DNA of 64,000 nt from Aquisphaera insulae (GCF_011064615.1 NZ_JAALJH010000042.1:1-64000), one strand, 5' to 3'. Positions 45,815-54,540 are shown, counted from the stretch's first letter. Notes: generated by a model not told the origin, from the letters alone. A program made the numbers and translations.

Positions 45815-46236
45815 GGCTGGCCGCCCAGGAACGGACGGCCGCAACGGTCCCGCCCGCTCCCGACGGCGACCATGCCTGGTACGCCAGACGCTCGCAAGGC
45901 ATGCAAACCTGTGAGCCGGATCCTGCGCGGCTGTCCCCGCAGGGCTGTCCCCGCAGGCGATCCCGGCGCTGGTGCTCTGTCACAGTTCAATTTTGGGGTT
46001 GGCCGGGACGGGCAGGAATGCCTGTCCTCCGACTCGCCTGGCGATGAACCCGGGGGACAGGCATTCCTGCCTGTCTTGCGACCCGTGTCCTGCGACCCGA
46101 ATTTCTGGTGTTGACCAGGCACGAGCCGTTCTGGAATCGCGAAATTCTCCGGTCGTCATGGCCGGCGGCGGCGATCGCTGCTAGGATCTCATGTCATGAA
46201 ATTGCTCTTTGCGGAATCACTTCACGGGAAGCGACC
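45815..46236. other. Gene-free region with palindromic repeat
   Basis: 422 bases. The first half includes a tandem unit, CTGTCCCCGCAGG, at about 45930-45955. The second half holds the palindromic pair at 46011-46075. No coding region is supported. The promoter of the Calx-beta protein should lie in the less GC-rich last 100 bases. Confidence 0.5.
46011..46075. repeat. Paired palindromic repeat
   Basis: GGCAGGAATGCCTGTCC (46011-46027) recurs as its exact complement at 46055-46071, 27 bases apart. The right half, GACAGGCATTCCTGCCTGTC (46056-46075), is itself an 8-bp palindrome around TTCC. The unit can fold alone or as a pair and resembles the REP-type repeats scattered in planctomycete genomes. 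Confidence 0.65.
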
Positions 46237-47157
46237 ATGAGGCACCCTGGCGGACGATCTCCCCGGCCGTTCGCGCTGGAGATGGAGCGGCTGGAGGAGC
46301 GACGGTTGCTCGCCGGCTCGCCACCGACGATCCCACCCGGTATTGCCCACGCGGCGGTGGCGAATCCGTCCGTTTCGTACGCGGTCGCGGACGTGAAGGT
46401 CCTGGAGAATCAGGGGGCCGCGGAGGTCACCGTCGTTCGGTCCGGCGACATCGATGTCGTGGTTTCCTCGCTCTTTTACGAGACCCACGACCAGTCGGCG
46501 ACCGCCCTGGCCGACTACAAGCCCACCGCCCAGATCCTCGGCTTCGGGCCCGGGGAGTCGATCAAGACCTTCAAGGTGCCGGTGATCGACGACGCGGTGT
46601 CCGAGGGAGACGAGCGGTTCACGATTCGTTTCTTCTCGATCAGGGAGACATCGAACGGCGTGGAGACCATTGATCGCGCCACGACGACCGTCACCATCGT
46701 GGACGACGAGCCGCCGACATCGAGACCGTCCACTCCACGGCCGGTCTCGATCGTCGCCGCCCGCCTGGCGATGAAGAAGAAGACCGTGACGGGGATCGTG
46801 ATCCAGGTTGACGGGGGGCTCGATTCCAGCAGCGCCCGCGCCCTCTCGAACCACGTCCTGATCTCGGCCGGCCGCGACAAGATATTTGGGACTCGAGACG
46901 ACAAGGTGGTCCGGCTCAGCAAGGCCGCCTACAACCCCGCGACGAACACAATCACGATCACGGCCCGGGGCGGCTCGCTCGCGCTCGGATCGCCGCTGCG
47001 GCTGACCGTGAACGGGTCGTCGTCGGGGCTCCTGGACCTTTCAGGCCGCCCGATCGACGGCAACCGCGACGGCGTGGCCGGCGGCGATTTCGTCGCGATG
47101 GTGACCCGCAAGGCCGTCACGCCGCTGGGCGACGGCCTCGCCTCGCGGACGCCGTGA
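46237..47157 (+). CDS. Calx-beta domain surface protein with LEERRLLAG N-terminus
   Basis: 306 residues. The N-terminal MERLEERRLLAG motif is the planctomycete surface-protein signature found at the start of many secreted proteins; no classical signal peptide is obvious. Residues about 45-155 form a Calx-beta domain (VKVLENQGAAEVTVVRSGD, DDAVSEGDERFTIRFFS, TTTVTIVDDEPP). The remainder is a beta-rich module ending LTVNGSSSGLLDLSGRPIDG. It probably binds calcium and adheres at the cell surface. GGGAAG precedes the ATG. A near copy of its 3' end occurs at 49766-49830. Confidence 0.83.
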   Translation: MRHPGGRSPRPFALEMERLEERRLLAGSPPTIPPGIAHAAVANPSVSYAVADVKVLENQGAAEVTVVRSGDIDVVVSSLFYETHDQSATALADYKPTAQILGFGPGESIKTFKVPVIDDAVSEGDERFTIRFFSIRETSNGVETIDRATTTVTIVDDEPPTSRPSTPRPVSIVAARLAMKKKTVTGIVIQVDGGLDSSSARALSNHVLISAGRDKIFGTRDDKVVRLSKAAYNPATNTITITARGGSLALGSPLRLTVNGSSSGLLDLSGRPIDGNRDGVAGGDFVAMVTRKAVTPLGDGLASRTP

Positions 47158-47198
47158 CGGCCCGACCGCGACACCCTGAGAGCCGGAAGGCTGTCCGA

Positions 47199-47222
47199 CG
47201 GGAGGTGTTGCTACGCCTCCCG
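47199..47222. terminator. Bidirectional terminator hairpin
   Basis: CGGGAGGTG (47199-47207) pairs with CGCCTCCCG (47214-47222), a 9-bp stem with one G-T pair and a 6-base loop, between the converging Calx-beta and Uma2 genes and 8 bases past the end of the latter. Confidence 0.6.
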
Positions 47223-47229
47223 CCCCCGA

Positions 47230-47772
47230 TCAATCGAAGAGCTCGCGGACGCGAATTTCCCCGAAGACGACACCGTCGATGCGGACAGGGATGGAGTCCT
47301 CGACGCCATGAACCGTCGGGGCGGAAGTGCCTGCGTACGCCTCAACCTGTCGGCGTCGCACATCGACGACCCAGATGACGACCCCGGCGGCGGTGTACAC
47401 CGGGGCCTTCAGCCGCCGATCGCGGCGCAGGGTGGTGTCGGCCACCTCGATGGCGAGCAAGATCTCCCCAAGTCGCGGCAGTTTCGATCGGGATTTCCTG
47501 GTCCCTCGCGTCACGAGCACGTCGGGGACGAGGAGAGAGTCGCCCGCGTCCACCGTGAGTTCGCGTTCGACGAAGAAGCCTGGGAGCAACGGCTGGAGGG
47601 CCTCCTTCACGTTCGACGCGACGTTGTAGTGCGGCCAATCTTCCACCATGGTCGCGACCAGGCGGCCTCTTACAAGCTCGACCTTCTTCACATCATCGAA
47701 GATGCCGGCGTCGACCGCCTCCCGGAACCTTGCCGGCGTCCACAACGGCTTCTTGCGTACATCAGTGGCCAT
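47230..47772 (-). CDS. Uma2-family (DUF820) putative endonuclease
   Basis: 180 residues. The Uma2 restriction-endonuclease-like core is visible: VELVRGRLVATM, LLVPDVLVT with the acidic residue, LLAIEVADTTLRRDRRLKAP then VYTAAGVVIWVVD. These proteins have a PD-(D/E)XK-type fold and are greatly expanded in planctomycetes and cyanobacteria; their cellular role is unknown. The gene stands alone. Confidence 0.88.
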   Translation of the reverse strand: MATDVRKKPLWTPARFREAVDAGIFDDVKKVELVRGRLVATMVEDWPHYNVASNVKEALQPLLPGFFVERELTVDAGDSLLVPDVLVTRGTRKSRSKLPRLGEILLAIEVADTTLRRDRRLKAPVYTAAGVVIWVVDVRRRQVEAYAGTSAPTVHGVEDSIPVRIDGVVFGEIRVRELFD

Positions 47773-47901
47773 GGCGACCTCCAGCGGGCGTCACCGTTTA
47801 TCCTACCGGACGGCTCACCAACAGGACAGGCGGCATTGATGCTTGGTCCTCGAGCATCGGCCGCTGCGAGCAGGCGGGAGGCTGGCCGGGCCGGTTCATG
47901 G

Positions 47902-48051
47902 AGAAGCCCCGGGCCGATCCGGGCCAGGGTGGCTGGCAGGTTGACCGGGAGCGTCTGCTCGCAGCAGGCTCCGGGGGGCGCGGGGCGGACCAGGCGGACG
48001 TTCTGGGGGGCGTCGAGCACCGTCTCGTTGCCGGTGATCGGCAGGCGACCG
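47902..48051 (-). pseudogene. Decayed partial copy of the Wza-like exporter gene
   Basis: 47902-47937 matches 49848-49883 (the downstream hairpin left arm and loop), 47938-48011 matches 50221-50294, and 48012-48051 matches 50331-50370 inside the real gene. Two internal stretches are missing, of about 340 and 36 bases. It encodes only scraps such as QNVRLVRPAPPGACCEQTLP on the minus strand. The near-identity suggests a recent event. Confidence 0.75.
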
Positions 48052-48053
48052 AG

Positions 48054-48126
48054 GACACCAAAGGCCAGGCACCCGAAGTGGGTAGTCCGGGCAAAACAGA
48101 GAGGAAGGCGGGTCCATCCAGTCGGG
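48054..48126. repeat. Interspersed repeat, family A, copy 3
   Basis: GACACCAAAGGCCAGGCACC and the following body, ending near TCCAGTCGGGG, match copies 1 and 2 at 39332 and 40536 with more divergence. It lies directly next to the decayed exporter fragment. Confidence 0.6.
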
Positions 48127-48185
48127 GCTGGACGCGGCTCGGGGGGGGCGGCTCAGGGCCTCGAGCCGGTGGCGACAACCTTTGG

Positions 48186-49598
48186 TCAGGGGACCGGGGC
48201 GAACCACTCCTCGCCGATGATCCGGCCGAGGAGGAAGAACTTGCGGTCGGGATACCAGAGCACGGCCTGGCCGCGGCGGACGGTCGAGCTGGCGTAGAGC
48301 GCCAGGTCGAGCCGGCCGGCCGTGCCCGGCTTGCCCAGCGTAACGCCGTCGTGGTCCATGAAGAACCTCGGCTCGTCGAACCAGATCGGCTGATCGCCGC
48401 CAGGATGGAAGCGGCCGGCGGCGAGGAAGACGGGCCGACGATGAAAGCCGGTGTCCTCCGGGCCGTAGGTCTTGTAATGGCCGTCGTGGTTGTGGAGAAA
48501 CAGCGCGTACGTGCCGCTGCCGGCCGCCTCGCCACCGACGTCGTAGATCGGGCAAGGCGAGAGCGGATGGAGCAGCGGGGCCCCGCCATCTTTGCGCAGC
48601 AGGACCCGAGGGGCGTCCCAGGTCTCGCCGCTGTCTCGGCTCTGCGACCAGTACGGGCTCCCGACCGCGGTCCGCATCACGACGAACAGGCGACCGTCGG
48701 GGAGCTTCACGGTCGAGGGCTCCTGGCACGCACTCAGCTCGGGATGGCCGGGGAACGGCACGGCCAGCGCCTTCCGGTTGGAGGCGAACCATGAGATCTC
48801 GAGGTCGCGCGGCTCGGGTGAATCATCGACGTTCTCGAATCGCATGAACTCGACCCGGGCGTCGGCCGCGCGCCAGTCCTTGAGCTTATGCGGGATGACG
48901 GCGTGGCTGGTCCAGCGGGTGAAGCCGGCGAGGTATTTCCCCCCCTCGCCCAGCCGGAGGGGCTTCTGCCAGCAGAGCATGTTGGGGGGCATTGTCGGGT
49001 CAGGGTTGTCGTGGATGCTCCGCGCGACGGGAACCTCCTGCGGGGCCGACCAGGTCTTGCCGGCGTCGTCCGAGTAGATCCCGCGCAGCCATCCTGTGTG
49101 GTGGAAGAACGTGTCGTACTTGCCGACATGCTGGCTGTACAGGACGTAAAGCCGCCCCTTCTTCGAGACCAGCGGATAGCCCCAGCTCGCCATCGGGCCG
49201 TCGCCCGGCTTCTTCGGGCCGGCGATGATCCGGGGCTCGGTCCAGGTCTTCCCCTCATCGTCGCTGCGGGCGAACGCGATGTGCTGGTCGGGCGGGAGCG
49301 CGGCCGAGGAGTTCTCGACCGAGCTCTGGGTCCAGACCGCCATCAACGATCCGGTGGGGCCGTCGAAGACGAGGAAGTGCTCGTTGCCCGTGTCGACGAG
49401 TTTGTCGCCTTCCACCTTGGGCACGAACACGACGAAGTCGGGCCTTGTCGCCTGGAGCTCCTTCGCGATCCGGCCCCGCAGGTCGTCGGCGTCCTTGATG
49501 AACCCCGGCGGCTTCGCGGCCTGTTGCCAGCCGAAGGCCGAGCCCCCCCAGGCCTCGACGAGCAAGGCGACGACCACCGCATGACGCAATCCGCACAT
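48186..49598 (-). CDS. Secreted sialidase-like BNR-repeat protein
   Basis: 470 residues with a signal peptide (AVVVALLVEAWGGSAFG). At least three Asp-box motifs are visible (RSDDEGKTW, YSDDAGKTW, SRDSGETW), giving the six-bladed propeller of sialidases. The substrate cannot be deduced; in planctomycetes such proteins often accompany sulfated or complex glycan degradation. It is not clearly linked to the neighbouring genes: a repeat and pseudogene follow, and more than 350 bases precede it. Confidence 0.85.
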   Translation of the reverse strand: MCGLRHAVVVALLVEAWGGSAFGWQQAAKPPGFIKDADDLRGRIAKELQATRPDFVVFVPKVEGDKLVDTGNEHFLVFDGPTGSLMAVWTQSSVENSSAALPPDQHIAFARSDDEGKTWTEPRIIAGPKKPGDGPMASWGYPLVSKKGRLYVLYSQHVGKYDTFFHHTGWLRGIYSDDAGKTWSAPQEVPVARSIHDNPDPTMPPNMLCWQKPLRLGEGGKYLAGFTRWTSHAVIPHKLKDWRAADARVEFMRFENVDDSPEPRDLEISWFASNRKALAVPFPGHPELSACQEPSTVKLPDGRLFVVMRTAVGSPYWSQSRDSGETWDAPRVLLRKDGGAPLLHPLSPCPIYDVGGEAAGSGTYALFLHNHDGHYKTYGPEDTGFHRRPVFLAAGRFHPGGDQPIWFDEPRFFMDHDGVTLGKPGTAGRLDLALYASSTVRRGQAVLWYPDRKFFLLGRIIGEEWFAPVP

Positions 49599-49765
49599 GG
49601 CGAACCCCTCCGACCGTCCTGACGTCCGCTCCTCCGCACGATCTCGTCATGATAGGGCGTCGGGTTGCGGCGATCGAGGTCCCTGGACGGCCGGCGACGA
49701 TCGATGAGCCTGGGGTCATGCCTCGAAGATTCCAGGGAGCGGGGACAGAGTCCTCTTCATTCAGG

Positions 49766-49830
49766 ATCACGCCGCCGGGCGTCGGCTCCGCCTCGCGGAC
49801 GCCGTGACGGCTCGACCACCAAGCCCTGAG
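49766..49830 (+). pseudogene. Remnant copy of the 3' end of the Calx-beta gene
   Basis: The bases corresponding to ITPPGVGSASRTP plus stop and the 20 bases after it closely match 47116-47180, where the Calx-beta gene ends (VTPLGDGLASRTP). No upstream coding part remains. It marks another local duplication between 47 and 50 kb. Confidence 0.55.
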
Positions 49831-49853
49831 CTGAGGCTTCGGAATGGAAAAGC

Positions 49854-49897
49854 CCCGGGCCGATCCGGGCCAGGGTGGCTGGCGGGATCGGCCCGGG
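49854..49897 (-). terminator. Rho-independent-like terminator of the exporter operon
   Basis: A perfect 13-bp inverted repeat (CCCGGGCCGATCC at 49854-49866 and its complement at 49885-49897). On the minus strand the stem is followed by GCTTTTCC, so it has a short T-run. It ends the Wza-like gene about 55 bases after its stop. Confidence 0.8.
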
Positions 49898-49949
49898 CAT
49901 TCTCGGGTTCAGGCCGGAAGATCGGCCCCGGCGGGGACCTCGGGCGAGG

Positions 49950-50891
49950 TCATCGCGCCCCGGGCTGGTTGGCCAGGGTCGGAGTCGTCGTGGCCGCGGT
50001 CCCGGTCCCGGTCGTTCCGCGGACGCCCAGCGAGAGGAACTCGACCGAGCGGGCCGTGAAGGAGTACTGGAGCATCGCGTTCAGGACGGTCTGGAACGGG
50101 GCGGCGAGGCGATCGAGGAAGACCGTGGTGCGGACGATCGGGTCGCGGTAGACGACCAGGCGATCGCCGGGCATGAGCTGGTAGTTGGTGGTGGAATCGC
50201 CGCCGCTCATGATGGCCGCCAGGTTGACCGGGAGCGTCTGCTCGCAGCAGGCTCCGGGGGGCGCGGGGCGGACCAGGCGGACGTTCTGGGGGGCCGCGGT
50301 CGGGAGCAGCCCGCCGGCGAACTCGAGGGCGTCGAGCACCGTCTCGTTGCCGGTGATCGGCAGGCGACCGGGGGCGGCCACGTCGCCGAGGACGTAATAG
50401 TTCTTGCTGTTGTAGGCCGTGACGTCGACGAAGACGCGATCGCTATCCCTGGGGTTGATGTGCATCGGCTTGCCGTCCTTGTCCATCTTGACGTGGGGGT
50501 AGCCGTCGGCGTCCTCCTCCTCCTCGTACAGGCCCAGGGTCTCGTCGTGGAGGAACTTCCGGAGGTGGAAGATGATCTTCTCCTTGGCCTCGCTGATGGT
50601 GAGGCCGGCGACGTACACCTCGCCGTACCAACCGAGCGAGATCTTGCCGTCGGGGCGGACCAGCCGCTCGCCCGAGATCGGCCGGCCGGGGGCCGCCTCG
50701 AGCACCTCGACGAGGACGATGTCCGGGGGCTCGATGACGTACTCCGGCATCGTGACCTTCTTGAACTCGCTGGGGATATTGCTGTTGGCGATCTTCTCCT
50801 CGGGCGTCTTCACGGTCTGGCAGCCGCTCGCGACGCATGCGACGAGCACGAGCAGCAAGCCGGCACGGCGAATATTCTCTGTGCGTCCCAT
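49950..50891 (-). CDS. Wza-like polysaccharide export lipoprotein
   Basis: 313 residues. A lipoprotein signal with lipobox Cys (VLVACVASGC) precedes the Poly_export domain (YVIEPPDIVLVEVLEAAPG, LVRPDGKISLGWYGEVYVAG) and an SLBB-like region (NSKNYYVLGDVAAPGRLPIT, LEFAGGLLPTA). It should form part of an outer-membrane pore for exopolysaccharide. An acidic insert (EEEEDAD) divides the first domain. No transport or polymerase gene lies nearby, so the partners are elsewhere. A second secreted protein gene precedes it on the same strand. Confidence 0.87.
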   Translation of the reverse strand: MGRTENIRRAGLLLVLVACVASGCQTVKTPEEKIANSNIPSEFKKVTMPEYVIEPPDIVLVEVLEAAPGRPISGERLVRPDGKISLGWYGEVYVAGLTISEAKEKIIFHLRKFLHDETLGLYEEEEDADGYPHVKMDKDGKPMHINPRDSDRVFVDVTAYNSKNYYVLGDVAAPGRLPITGNETVLDALEFAGGLLPTAAPQNVRLVRPAPPGACCEQTLPVNLAAIMSGGDSTTNYQLMPGDRLVVYRDPIVRTTVFLDRLAAPFQTVLNAMLQYSFTARSVEFLSLGVRGTTGTGTAATTTPTLANQPGAR

Positions 50892-51127
50892 GCACCACTC
50901 CTCCCGGCACTCCGAGACCGGCCGAGCTGGCCCCCGGAAGCTTCGGACCATCGCAACCGCCGCGATCCATCGCGGCCGGCTCGGCTCGCCGCCGAGGCGA
51001 TCCCTTGAACCCTCGAATTCCCGTCCGACACCCGAGATGCCGCCCCGTCGATGCGAGGCCGGTCTTGACACGACTTACAATCGGCACAATCGCCCGGTCT
51101 CTCGAATCGAAAAGGCCCGACGCGCTA

Positions 51128-51721
51128 TTATTGCCCGCGTTGGGGGAAATAGCGGAGCGGGCGGTTGAATCGTTGCGGCTTGTTGGCCCTGGCCGCCGGC
51201 CCGGTCGGCCGGTTGAAATAGGCCGCCGCCAGCCCCCCGGGGACGTTCGCATCCCGCCGGTGGGTCGATGCGGCCTTCGGATCCTCATCCCCTTCGGGAG
51301 CCCGGAGGGTCCGCGTCCGCCCGGCCTTGCTCGCCTGGCCCGCCGGCCCGCCCGGCCGAACTCCGCTGAGCTGGCCGTTGCCCACGCCGAGCATCCGCTG
51401 CGAGGCCGAGAGCATGTACAGGCCCGTCTGCTCCCTGGTCATCGGCATCGCCGCGCCGCCATAGACGTAACCGATCCCGAGCGGATCGGAGGCGCGCGAC
51501 CCCGCCGTGGCGGAGCCGGTCCCCGTCGTCCCCATCGGGATGATCCCCATCGCCGGCGAGTTGCCGCCGCCCGAATTGAACGGCAGCGGGGCCAGGCCGA
51601 GTCCCGTATTGCTCCCCGCCGTCGCCTGGGCCCGGGCCGTCGGCGACCAGGCTCCGGACGCCGCGACCAGGACCAGGAGCGCCACCCGGCGCGAGAAATT
51701 CCGGCATTCGATCATCGTCAT
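51128..51721 (-). CDS. Secreted hypothetical protein
   Basis: 197 residues from ATG 51721. A signal peptide (RRVALLVLVAASGAWSPTAR, cleaved near RAQA) is followed by a Gly/Ser/Thr-rich low-complexity segment and a more basic C-terminus (FNRPTGPAARANKPQRF). No domain recognised. It lies upstream of the Wza-like gene on the same strand, with 236 bases between, and may belong to the same extracellular polymer system. Confidence 0.65.
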   Translation of the reverse strand: MTMIECRNFSRRVALLVLVAASGAWSPTARAQATAGSNTGLGLAPLPFNSGGGNSPAMGIIPMGTTGTGSATAGSRASDPLGIGYVYGGAAMPMTREQTGLYMLSASQRMLGVGNGQLSGVRPGGPAGQASKAGRTRTLRAPEGDEDPKAASTHRRDANVPGGLAAAYFNRPTGPAARANKPQRFNRPLRYFPQRGQ

Positions 51722-52026
51722 GACTCCCTGACCGCTTGCAGCCTCCGTCGCGGAACCCCACAGGCGGCGGAGTGGGGGACAGCGCAGGCGTGTCCCTGCG
51801 ACTCCTTGACTAGATCGGAATGCCATCTCCCCGCTTTGATCCTTTCTCTCGATACCCTCCGTGTTTCGATCGGGATCGGAATTTCCCGCTCAACCCCGAT
51901 AAGCCTCGATTGCGCAAAACTCGGATTTCTCCTTGCTTATCCAGATTCTCTGTAGCCTCTGAATCGCGGCACCCGATCGAGATTTCCAGGAACCCGAGGT
52001 GCTGAGGCACGCGCTCGGGGAGCGGC
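51722..52026. other. Divergent intergenic region
   Basis: 305 bases between two divergent secreted-protein genes. The part 51830-51990 is clearly richer in A and T than the genes and is the likely promoter area for both. No strong match to a defined box was found. Confidence 0.45.
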
Positions 52027-52953
52027 ATGCGAATCGAGTCACCCGAACGGATGAGGCAAGGAATGCTGACGAGAACATTGGAGCGAAGGACCCGGCGGGT
52101 CGTGGCCGCGCTGGCGGTGTTCGCGGGCATGACGGGGCTGGCGAACGCCCAGCAGGGGGGGCTCTTCCCGCTGCATCCGATCAAGCGGCAGCGCGTGGCC
52201 TGCCCGAACGAGGATCCGATCTACGGGACCTACAGGAACCAGTACTACGGCTACTATCCGACCCAGTGGAAGCCGTTCCCGCAGGGGTGGAACCTGGCGG
52301 GGCCGGAGACGCCGAATGCCGCGGCGGAGTTCCAGCAGCATCCGCTCGCGGCCGTCTCGGAGCCCCCGGCGGAGGGGGACAAGCCCGACCGGGAGGCGCC
52401 CGATGCGGGTGACAAGCCGGCGGTCCCGGAGCCGCCGACGGACACCAAGTCACCGTTCGAGATGGACCCGGCCGAGGGGTCGACGGCCCCGCGCCGGCCG
52501 TCGACGTCGGCGCCGGCTCGGACGCCCACGCCGGGCACCGTGAACACCCCGCCCGCGGCCCCGACGACCCCACGGCCCACGCCGGGCACGGTGAATTCGC
52601 CCTTCGAAACGCCGGCCGACAAGCCCCCGGCGGCCAAGCCCCCCGCGGCCGGCCCGGCGACGCCGAGGGCGCCGGAGCTGGGCGTCCCGGAGGCGCCCAG
52701 GGCCAGTCGCTCAACCAGGGGTGATCGGGACGTGGAGGCCCTGCCCGCCCGGGTGGCGAGTCGCGGTCCGCTGCTGGAGTCTGCCGATGTCACCCTGCCC
52801 GAGGTCGAGGAGGTCGGCCAGGCCGGCGACGGGGCGGTCCTTGGAGGTCCGGGAGCATCGGCCCCGGTCGCCGCGCAGCCTGCACCGGCGGCCCCTCGCC
52901 GGGGCCGCCTGAGCGCCCTGTTCAACGGCGGTTGGAACCTGCTGAGGCGGTGA
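52027..52953 (+). CDS. Proline-rich secreted protein with YGYYPTQW motif
   Basis: 308 residues. A signal peptide (VVAALAVFAGMTGLANA) is followed by a short conserved region (YGTYRNQYYGYYPTQWKPFP), typical of a planctomycete-specific secreted family, and then about 200 residues of Pro/Ala/Thr/Glu low complexity with repeated PTPGTVN units. It ends with a basic SALFNGGWNLLRR. Probably an envelope or matrix protein. ATGs at 52051 and 52063 are alternative starts. It converges on a DUF1559 gene across a strong hairpin. Confidence 0.75.
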   Translation: MRIESPERMRQGMLTRTLERRTRRVVAALAVFAGMTGLANAQQGGLFPLHPIKRQRVACPNEDPIYGTYRNQYYGYYPTQWKPFPQGWNLAGPETPNAAAEFQQHPLAAVSEPPAEGDKPDREAPDAGDKPAVPEPPTDTKSPFEMDPAEGSTAPRRPSTSAPARTPTPGTVNTPPAAPTTPRPTPGTVNSPFETPADKPPAAKPPAAGPATPRAPELGVPEAPRASRSTRGDRDVEALPARVASRGPLLESADVTLPEVEEVGQAGDGAVLGGPGASAPVAAQPAPAAPRRGRLSALFNGGWNLLRR

Positions 52954-53114
52954 TCGCCCCGCGGAGATCGGTCGTCACCGGCGCCGCCGACGCGGATGCA
53001 AACGACGGGGGCGGGCTCCCTGATCATCGGCATGGCCGGTGGATCAGGCGGCTCGCCCCGGCCCTGGGCCGCGAGTTGCTCGGCCCGGGGATCCTGGATG
53101 TGTCGATGGCCGTC

Positions 53115-53138
53115 GACGGCCCGCGAGAGCGGGCCGTC
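53115..53138. terminator. Bidirectional terminator hairpin with GAGA loop
   Basis: A perfect 10-bp stem, GACGGCCCGC (53115-53124) and its complement (53129-53138), closed by a GAGA tetraloop, lies 17 bases past the stop of the DUF1559 gene and between two converging genes. Confidence 0.75.
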
Positions 53139-53154
53139 GGCGGCCGTGGCCGGC

Positions 53155-54189
53155 TCAGTAGCTGTCCGCCGAGAGGACCTCGCCCTTGTCCTTGGTGCCG
53201 AGCGCCCACCAGGTCGTCTGCTGGATCGAGTCCTTGATGAACTTGACGCTGCCATCCGCCATCAGCGCGTTGACGCCGCCGGGATGGTTGCTGGAGACGT
53301 TCAGGAAGTCGCCGAAGTCCATCCCGCAGCCCTGGCAGTCGAGGCGGCAGCCCGTGTACTGGTACTGCTTCGAGTTGGGCGGGATGAGCGAGTTGAAGAA
53401 CGTGAGGCCGGGCGAGCCCGGGGCCCAGCGATAGCCCTTGTTGTTCGAGATGTACTGGTTGGTGGCGAACGCCTGCTGGCACTGCTGCATGTAGCCCGTG
53501 ATGACCGAGATCGAGTTCGCGTCCTGGGTCGCGTCGAGATATCGGGTCGGGCTGATGTTCAGGGCCGGGCCGCTCCGGTACTTGATCGTGCCCGAGTTGG
53601 CCCCGACGAGCGACTCGCTGAAGGCCATGGTGTTCGAAGAGCCGTCCTGGATCGCGGCCAGGCTGTAGGCGTTCTTGTGGGCGAAGACGCCCATGCTGTC
53701 GGAGTTCCAGCAATCCGTGGTCGTGCCGTAGCAGCCCAGGTAGCTGTTGATGTTATTGCTGCCGGCCATGTAGTCCGACGGGCAGAGGAACGAGTTGACC
53801 TTCGTATTCCAGGCCGTCGAATTGATCGGATTGGGATACTGGTAGTTCAGCCCGTACCAGCTCGTCCAACTGTAGTTGATCGTATTGTAGATGGGGGTCT
53901 GCTCCATGTAAGGGAGCAAGAAGGCCTGGGCGCTCCAGGTCCCCCATTCCGTGGTCACGTTCACGTCCGAATAGGCGATGGAGTTCATCAGCGGGAACGT
54001 GCCGATGGCGCTGTGATAATTGTGCATCGCCAGGCCGAGCTGCTTCAGGTTATTGATGCACTGGGCCCGCCGGGCCGCCTCGCGGGCGGACTGGACCGCG
54101 GGCAGGAGCAGGGCGATCAGGACCGCGATGATCGCGATGACGACGAGCAGCTCGATCAGGGTAAAGCCTCGATGACCGCGCAATCTCAT
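53155..54189 (-). CDS. DUF1559 pseudopilin-like protein
   Basis: 344 residues. Short basic leader then RGFTLIELLVVIAIIAVLIA and the hallmark SAREAARRAQCINNLKQLGL, with MADGSVKFIKD near the C-terminus. Extracellular part contains GCRLDCQGCG. It should be processed at the prepilin site. The gene is preceded at 129 bases by a small lipoprotein gene in the same direction, a common arrangement in this group. Confidence 0.95.
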   Translation of the reverse strand: MRLRGHRGFTLIELLVVIAIIAVLIALLLPAVQSAREAARRAQCINNLKQLGLAMHNYHSAIGTFPLMNSIAYSDVNVTTEWGTWSAQAFLLPYMEQTPIYNTINYSWTSWYGLNYQYPNPINSTAWNTKVNSFLCPSDYMAGSNNINSYLGCYGTTTDCWNSDSMGVFAHKNAYSLAAIQDGSSNTMAFSESLVGANSGTIKYRSGPALNISPTRYLDATQDANSISVITGYMQQCQQAFATNQYISNNKGYRWAPGSPGLTFFNSLIPPNSKQYQYTGCRLDCQGCGMDFGDFLNVSSNHPGGVNALMADGSVKFIKDSIQQTTWWALGTKDKGEVLSADSY

Positions 54190-54318
54190 GAAACGACCCT
54201 CCGACGACGAACGACCGGGACGAAGTGGAAATGATGACGAAAGCTGAGCGACGGCGGCTCGTGCCGATCGGGCTCACCGCCGCTTGGACGCCTCGCGCAG
54301 AGCGCTGAGTCCGTCCGA

Positions 54319-54540
54319 CTAATGGGACTTGGCCTTGGTGGCCCCCTTCGGGCCGAATTGCTTCTGCATGGCCTCCTTCATCGCGTCGCTGGTACGCGTG
54401 TTCTCCTGCTTGGATTCGGCGCTCTCCTTGACCTGAGTGCCGTTCTGGTTATCGCCACCGCAGCCGCTGAACGTGGCGGCCGTGCCGAACGAGACGACGA
54501 AGCCCACCACACCCGCCAAGACCAGACGCAAACCCTTCAT
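54319..54540 (-). CDS. Small lipoprotein
   Basis: 73 residues. Signal MKGLRLVLAGVVGFVVSFGT leads to a lipobox (ATFSGCGG), followed by a hydrophilic charged tail (KESAESKQENTRTSDAMKEA) that is probably helical. GGAGG precedes the ATG by 6 bases. Such small lipoproteins often lie before DUF1559 genes in planctomycetes, as here. Function unknown. Confidence 0.8.
   Translation of the reverse strand: MKGLRLVLAGVVGFVVSFGTAATFSGCGGDNQNGTQVKESAESKQENTRTSDAMKEAMQKQFGPKGATKAKSH

Larger units (their letters stand above)
47773..48185. other. Gene-free region assembled from duplicated fragments
   Basis: 413 bases. It contains a decayed partial copy of the Wza-like gene (47902-48051) followed directly by a family A repeat (48054-48126). 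The first 130 bases should hold the Uma2 promoter. No functional gene is supported. Confidence 0.6.
49599..49949. other. Gene-free region with duplicated fragment and terminator
   Basis: 351 bases. It holds a near copy (49766-49830) of the 3' end of the Calx-beta gene and the strong hairpin at 49854-49897. The promoter of the sialidase-like gene should lie in its left part. No gene is supported. Confidence 0.55.

Noticed and set aside
46011..46075. CRISPR-like repeat
   Set aside because: Only two units in inverted orientation, no spacers of constant length, and no cas genes anywhere in the window.
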